Below, piece by piece: positions 6,780 to 9,100 of a stretch of 9,100 nucleotides of DNA. Position 1 is the stretch's first letter. Every line of letters begins with the position of its first letter. The notes under the pieces are model-generated. The model was given only the letters and a program-made list of their open reading frames with translations. It was not told where the DNA came from and did not search any database. The translations under genes were made by a program, and so were the position numbers. The DNA is from Candidatus Atribacteria bacterium (lineage in GTDB: Bacteria > Atribacterota > Atribacteria > Atribacterales > Atribacteraceae), in assembly GCA_026390275.1 (NCBI GenBank), contig JAPLGF010000356.1, positions 1 through 9,100 of the forward strand. Direction: 5' to 3'.

Positions 6780-6809
6780 AATATACCGTAAAAGTAAAAT
6801 AATTGTCAA
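6780..6809 (-). promoter_or_regulatory. Sigma-70-type promoter of the repressor-transporter operon
   Basis: On the minus strand TTGACA (6809-6804, perfect -35) is followed after 18 bases by TATATT (6785-6780, five of six for -10). A T9 run (6814-6822) lies just upstream of the -35 box in the position of an AT-rich UP element. Transcription should start at about 6773, giving a leader of about 45 nt before the repressor ATG. No other promoter in the window is as convincing, and it should drive all genes down to position 1. Confidence 0.82.
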
Positions 6810-6867
6810 TACGAAAAAAAAAGAGGAGTGGCAAAATTTATTTTCAAATCCGTCGGCTGACTGGTAT

Positions 6868-7929
6868 TTAAGAATTCACTTCCTCAAAAAAGGCAATGAT
6901 ATTCTCCAGCGGAACGTCCGGCTCGATGACATGGGTGGGGGCAAGCACCAATCCTCCCCCCTTCCCCACTTCTTCCACCCGCTGGCGTACCGTTTGCCGA
7001 ACCTCTTCCGGGCTTCCGAAGGGGAAAGTGGTCTGCGTTCCCATGGTTCCCCAGAAAGAAAGAACGTCGCCCCACTTTCGCTTCACCTTGGCTGGATCCA
7101 GACACTCCGGCTGGACGGGATTCAGCACCTCCACTCCCACCTCAATGAGTTCTGGAATAATCGGATCGACCTTTCCATCACTGTGATAATAGAGGAAAAT
7201 TTCCGGGTTGACCGCCCGGGCTGCCCGGATGACCTGTGCCAGGCGGGGTTTCAGCCATGACCGCCAGACGTTCGGAGAAAGAATCATCGACTGTTGCATG
7301 GCCACATCGTCTCCGGTCACCAAAAGATCCACTCCCGCATCAGCAAAATCCCGGGCCATGGTACATCCCACCCGAGTAACCGCATCGAGCAGGGCTTCGG
7401 CATACCGGGGGTTCTGGATCATATCCACCAAGAAATTCTCCATCCCGCGCAGGTACCAGGCGGGCTCAAAGATTTGGACCGCAAACCCCATCACAAAAAG
7501 TTCCTGGCGATGAAGCTCATCCACCATTTTTTTCAGGTCTTCTTTTTGGGAAGTGGACGCAGGAAGCGGGAAAGGGTAGGTCTGCACTCCCTCCACCGAT
7601 TCCACCGATTCCAACGGATGAACCATTTTGGTGAAGTGATAGAGCGATCCGGGAAGATGAAGGACTCCCCATTCATCAAAAGAGGCCCCCTGGTTCCCCT
7701 GCCGGAACATCTCTTCCGAATAGTATTCTTTCAATTCCCCTTTTCCAGCAGTTCTATAAAAGGGATAGAGAACCGAGCGAGATTCTATCTGAAAATAGGC
7801 CGGGAGGTCCTCCACTCCCGTTCTTTCCCGGAGAGCTTTTCCCACCAAGGGGGTGAATTCGGCATATTTCGGCGTTTTATCCGGTTGTTTCCGCCGCAGG
7901 GCAGCAGTGACCCGTTCTCGTGGATTCAT
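6868..7929 (-). CDS. Uroporphyrinogen-decarboxylase-like protein (UroD/MtaA superfamily)
   Basis: Cytoplasmic protein of 353 residues with the TIM-barrel UroD fold. The N-terminus MNPRERVTAALRRKQPDKTP is typical of UroD-like methyltransferase relatives. The arginine-rich substrate motif near the N-terminus of true HemE (heme synthesis) is absent, so it is not the heme enzyme. Later marks are VDLLVTGDDVAMQQSMILSP (about 201-220), YYHSDGKVDPIIPELIEVGV (about 248-267), LNPVQPECLDP and the C-terminal GGGLVLAPTHVIEPDVPLEN. In corrinoid methyltransferases of this superfamily (MtaA, MtbA) a zinc site uses His-x-Cys; here the corresponding stretch is H249-S-D, lacking the Cys. The function may be methyl transfer or something else. 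The ATG at 7929 has AGGAGG 10 nt upstream; in-frame GTGs at 7935 and 7938 are alternatives. It ends 138 nt before the repressor start and precedes that operon's own promoter. Confidence 0.88.
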   Translation of the reverse strand: MNPRERVTAALRRKQPDKTPKYAEFTPLVGKALRERTGVEDLPAYFQIESRSVLYPFYRTAGKGELKEYYSEEMFRQGNQGASFDEWGVLHLPGSLYHFTKMVHPLESVESVEGVQTYPFPLPASTSQKEDLKKMVDELHRQELFVMGFAVQIFEPAWYLRGMENFLVDMIQNPRYAEALLDAVTRVGCTMARDFADAGVDLLVTGDDVAMQQSMILSPNVWRSWLKPRLAQVIRAARAVNPEIFLYYHSDGKVDPIIPELIEVGVEVLNPVQPECLDPAKVKRKWGDVLSFWGTMGTQTTFPFGSPEEVRQTVRQRVEEVGKGGGLVLAPTHVIEPDVPLENIIAFFEEVNS

Positions 7930-7964
7930 GAACACCACTCCTCCTGGAGTTGATGTTGATTCTC

Positions 7965-7990
7965 ACTTCTTACTTCCTACTTCTTACTTA
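7965..7990. repeat. 7-bp tandem repeat, about 3.5 copies
   Basis: The plus strand reads acttctt, acttcct, acttctt, actta in direct succession. The unit is imperfect in one copy. It lies 36 nt upstream of the UroD-like gene start and abuts the coding-like remnant that begins at about 7991. Its last bases also form part of a near-palindrome centred on acttaagt (7986-7993). Short tandem repeats like this are prone to slippage and recombination, so it may mark a rearrangement point. Confidence 0.7.
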
Positions 7991-8101
7991 AGTGAGCCCG
8001 ATCCCCCATCGCTCGATGAACTCGTCCGGCAGACCGCGGACTACTTCTATGAACGGGAAGAAATCATTCTGAAGGCATCGGACGAAGAACTCCTGCGGTA
8101 A
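7991..8101 (+). pseudogene. Coding-like remnant on the plus strand, unidentified
   Basis: The last 36 codons before a TAA at 8099-8101 read SEPDPPSLDELVRQTADY followed by FYEREEIILKASDEELLR. The segment is hydrophilic, acidic and helix-like, and the third codon positions are mostly C or G, as in a real gene. It lies in a gap where no minus-strand gene runs, so it is not the shadow of another frame. No suitable start codon or ribosome binding site lies before it: the frame only continues into the tandem repeat and then antisense to the UroD-like gene. I read it as the C-terminal stub of a lost gene. I do not recognise the family. Confidence 0.5.
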
Positions 8102-8117
8102 AAAATATGCCAGAACT

Positions 8118-8148
8118 CCCCTCATCCTTATTCCTCCAGGGTGAGGGG
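8118..8148. other. Stem-loop between the two UroD-like genes
   Basis: cccctcatcct (8118-8128) pairs with agggtgagggg (8138-8148): 11 pairs including one G-T, with a 9-base loop. It lies 38 nt past the stop of the upstream UroD-like gene and 16 nt past the stop of the plus-strand remnant. No T-run follows immediately in either direction, so it is not a textbook intrinsic terminator. It could still stabilise or end either transcript, or be a fragment of a dispersed palindromic repeat; similar cccctcaccct palindromes recur in many bacterial genomes. Confidence 0.6.
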
Positions 8149-8186
8149 AAAGGGATGATACCACTGCTCTTTAAACCCTCCCATCA

Positions 8187-9100
8187 TCAACCCTGGAGCG
8201 AAGGAACTCCATCCCTGATCGGTTTGATTTCCGGATAATCGCTGAGTTGATGGACCTGGCTTAAAAAATACCTGATGTTCTCGTAGGACACATCAGGTGG
8301 TATATGATGATCACAATTGACCAAAAAGCCACCGTCCTGCATGAGAATTTTTACTTTCTCCACTTCCTGATCAATCTCTTTCTTCCCCTTGGCGAGATTA
8401 CGCTTATCGACCCCACCGATGATAATCAAGTTTTTCCCGTATTTCTTCCGCAATTGAATGGGGTCCATGCCACTGGCGATTTCAAACGGGTAATGGGCAT
8501 TTATTCCGCAATCGATCCAGATTGGTAAGAGTTCTTCGGTGTTGCCATCGCTATCAAGAATGAGTACTTTCACTCCATTCTCTCTCAAAAGATCGACAAC
8601 CTGGCGATAGCGGGGAACCATATATTTTTTCACAAACACCGGCGACACCAGAGACCCTTTTTTGTAACACATATCTTCCCATAACCAAACCCAATCGAGG
8701 GTGATACCCTTCTGGAAAACCTTCTTAAGCATTTCGCAGGACAGGTAACAATGCCACTCAATCATCTCCTCCACCAGAGATACATTATCATAGAGGGCGA
8801 TACTGATGTTTTCCAAACCCATATAATTTCGGGGCATGCCGAAAAGGGTTAAAGCCATCATCCCCAAAGGGAAATCCCTCTCTTCAAAACTTTTTCCCTC
8901 CTGTCCCTCTCGTATCGGCCAGTTGAGGGTATTATCAGACATGAGATCCCATCCCGCTGGCCACCTTCCCTTTGAATAAGGATTAAGTCGTTCTTTATAT
9001 TCATCCCAGCTTTTTTTATCTTTGACTGGATATTCCAGGTACTGGGGCATACGTTCGGGATCATTTTTCATGCTGCGGACAATGGCACCATCATAATCCA
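8187..9100 (-). CDS. Uroporphyrinogen-decarboxylase-like protein (N-terminus cut by window edge)
   Basis: Second member of the UroD-like superfamily. About 304 residues are visible and the start is beyond position 9100. The frame stays open to the edge, reading DYDGAIVRSMKNDPERMPQY, and the ATG at 9071 is internal, since the preceding residues look like the family. Marks are MPQYLEYPVKDKKSWDEYKE, LDWVWLWEDMCYKKGSLVSP, VKVLILDSDGNTEELLPIWI, LIIIGGVDKRNLAKGKKEID and the C-terminal VNCDHHIPPDVSYENIRYFL. Where MtaA-type methyltransferases have His-x-Cys this protein has D-S-D-G, so the classic zinc site is not conserved. It differs strongly from the neighbour at 6868-7929, so the two are old paralogues and not a recent duplication. 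A 257-nt gap separates them. True HemE is unlikely from the motifs; the reaction is unknown. Confidence 0.88.
   Translation of the reverse strand, partial: DYDGAIVRSMKNDPERMPQYLEYPVKDKKSWDEYKERLNPYSKGRWPAGWDLMSDNTLNWPIREGQEGKSFEERDFPLGMMALTLFGMPRNYMGLENISIALYDNVSLVEEMIEWHCYLSCEMLKKVFQKGITLDWVWLWEDMCYKKGSLVSPVFVKKYMVPRYRQVVDLLRENGVKVLILDSDGNTEELLPIWIDCGINAHYPFEIASGMDPIQLRKKYGKNLIIIGGVDKRNLAKGKKEIDQEVEKVKILMQDGGFLVNCDHHIPPDVSYENIRYFLSQVHQLSDYPEIKPIRDGVPSLQG

Noticed and set aside
6814..6867. Intrinsic terminator after the UroD-like gene (T9 run on the minus strand)
   Set aside because: The T-run is not preceded by a GC-rich stem. It lies just before the -35 box and fits an AT-rich upstream promoter element better.
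7595..7612. 9-bp tandem repeat (accgattcc twice) inside the UroD-like gene
   Set aside because: In frame, it encodes a short repeated S-V-E segment and looks like harmless local slippage in a variable region.
6868..7929. True uroporphyrinogen decarboxylase (hemE)
   Set aside because: The N-terminal arginine-rich substrate-binding motif of HemE is missing, there are two divergent copies, and no heme genes are nearby.
1..9100. CRISPR array, tRNA or rRNA genes, transposase or phage genes
   Set aside because: No regularly spaced repeats, no cloverleaf-like sequence, no rRNA-like stretches and no mobile-element proteins were seen on either strand.

Overview
The window reads as one catabolic locus of a bacterium. 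All nine recognisable genes lie on the minus strand, so transcription runs from position 9100 towards position 1. Strong AGGAGG-type ribosome binding sites, a sigma-70-like promoter and frequent GTG starts mark it as bacterial. Gene content (two divergent uroporphyrinogen-decarboxylase-like proteins beside a ribose-type sugar ABC transporter) is the kind often seen in anaerobic fermenters and thermophiles. No marker gene is present, so I do not name a phylum.

Layout in transcription order. (1) 9100-8187: UroD-like protein, cut at its N-terminus by the window edge. (2) 8186-7930: gap holding a stem-loop, a short coding-like remnant on the plus strand and a 7-bp tandem repeat. (3) 7929-6868: second UroD-like protein, complete. 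(4) 6867-6730: control region with a near-consensus promoter and a TGGT-N4-ACCA operator of the HutC/GntR type. (5) 6729-5947: GntR/HutC-family repressor. (6) 5922-5530: small cupin. (7) 5509-4517: TIM-barrel sugar isomerase with the two-metal ligand pattern of L-rhamnose isomerase. (8) 4515-3544: sugar ABC permease. (9) 3440-2397: periplasmic sugar-binding protein, followed by a perfect 10-bp stem-loop. (10) 2333-884: ribose-type double ATPase, disrupted by a frameshift and apparent small deletion near 1381. (11) 724-1: second permease, running off the window end.

From the repressor to the second permease the genes are tightly packed (stop/start overlaps or 1-25 nt gaps for the first four, 63-159 nt gaps later). 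They probably form one unit driven from the promoter at about 6780-6809. The working model is an inducible sugar uptake and utilisation operon. The repressor senses a sugar phosphate or related ligand, the binding protein, two permeases and ATPase import the sugar, and the isomerase (perhaps with the cupin acting on the sugar ring or anomer) starts its breakdown. The two UroD-like proteins belong to a superfamily that includes corrinoid methyltransferases. Their presence raises the untested idea that the substrate is O-methylated.

The points most worth checking are the broken ATPase, an exact second copy of the 12-bp operator core inside the binding-protein gene, the rhamnose-isomerase-like metal site in a shortened protein, and the remnant and repeat at 7965-8101.
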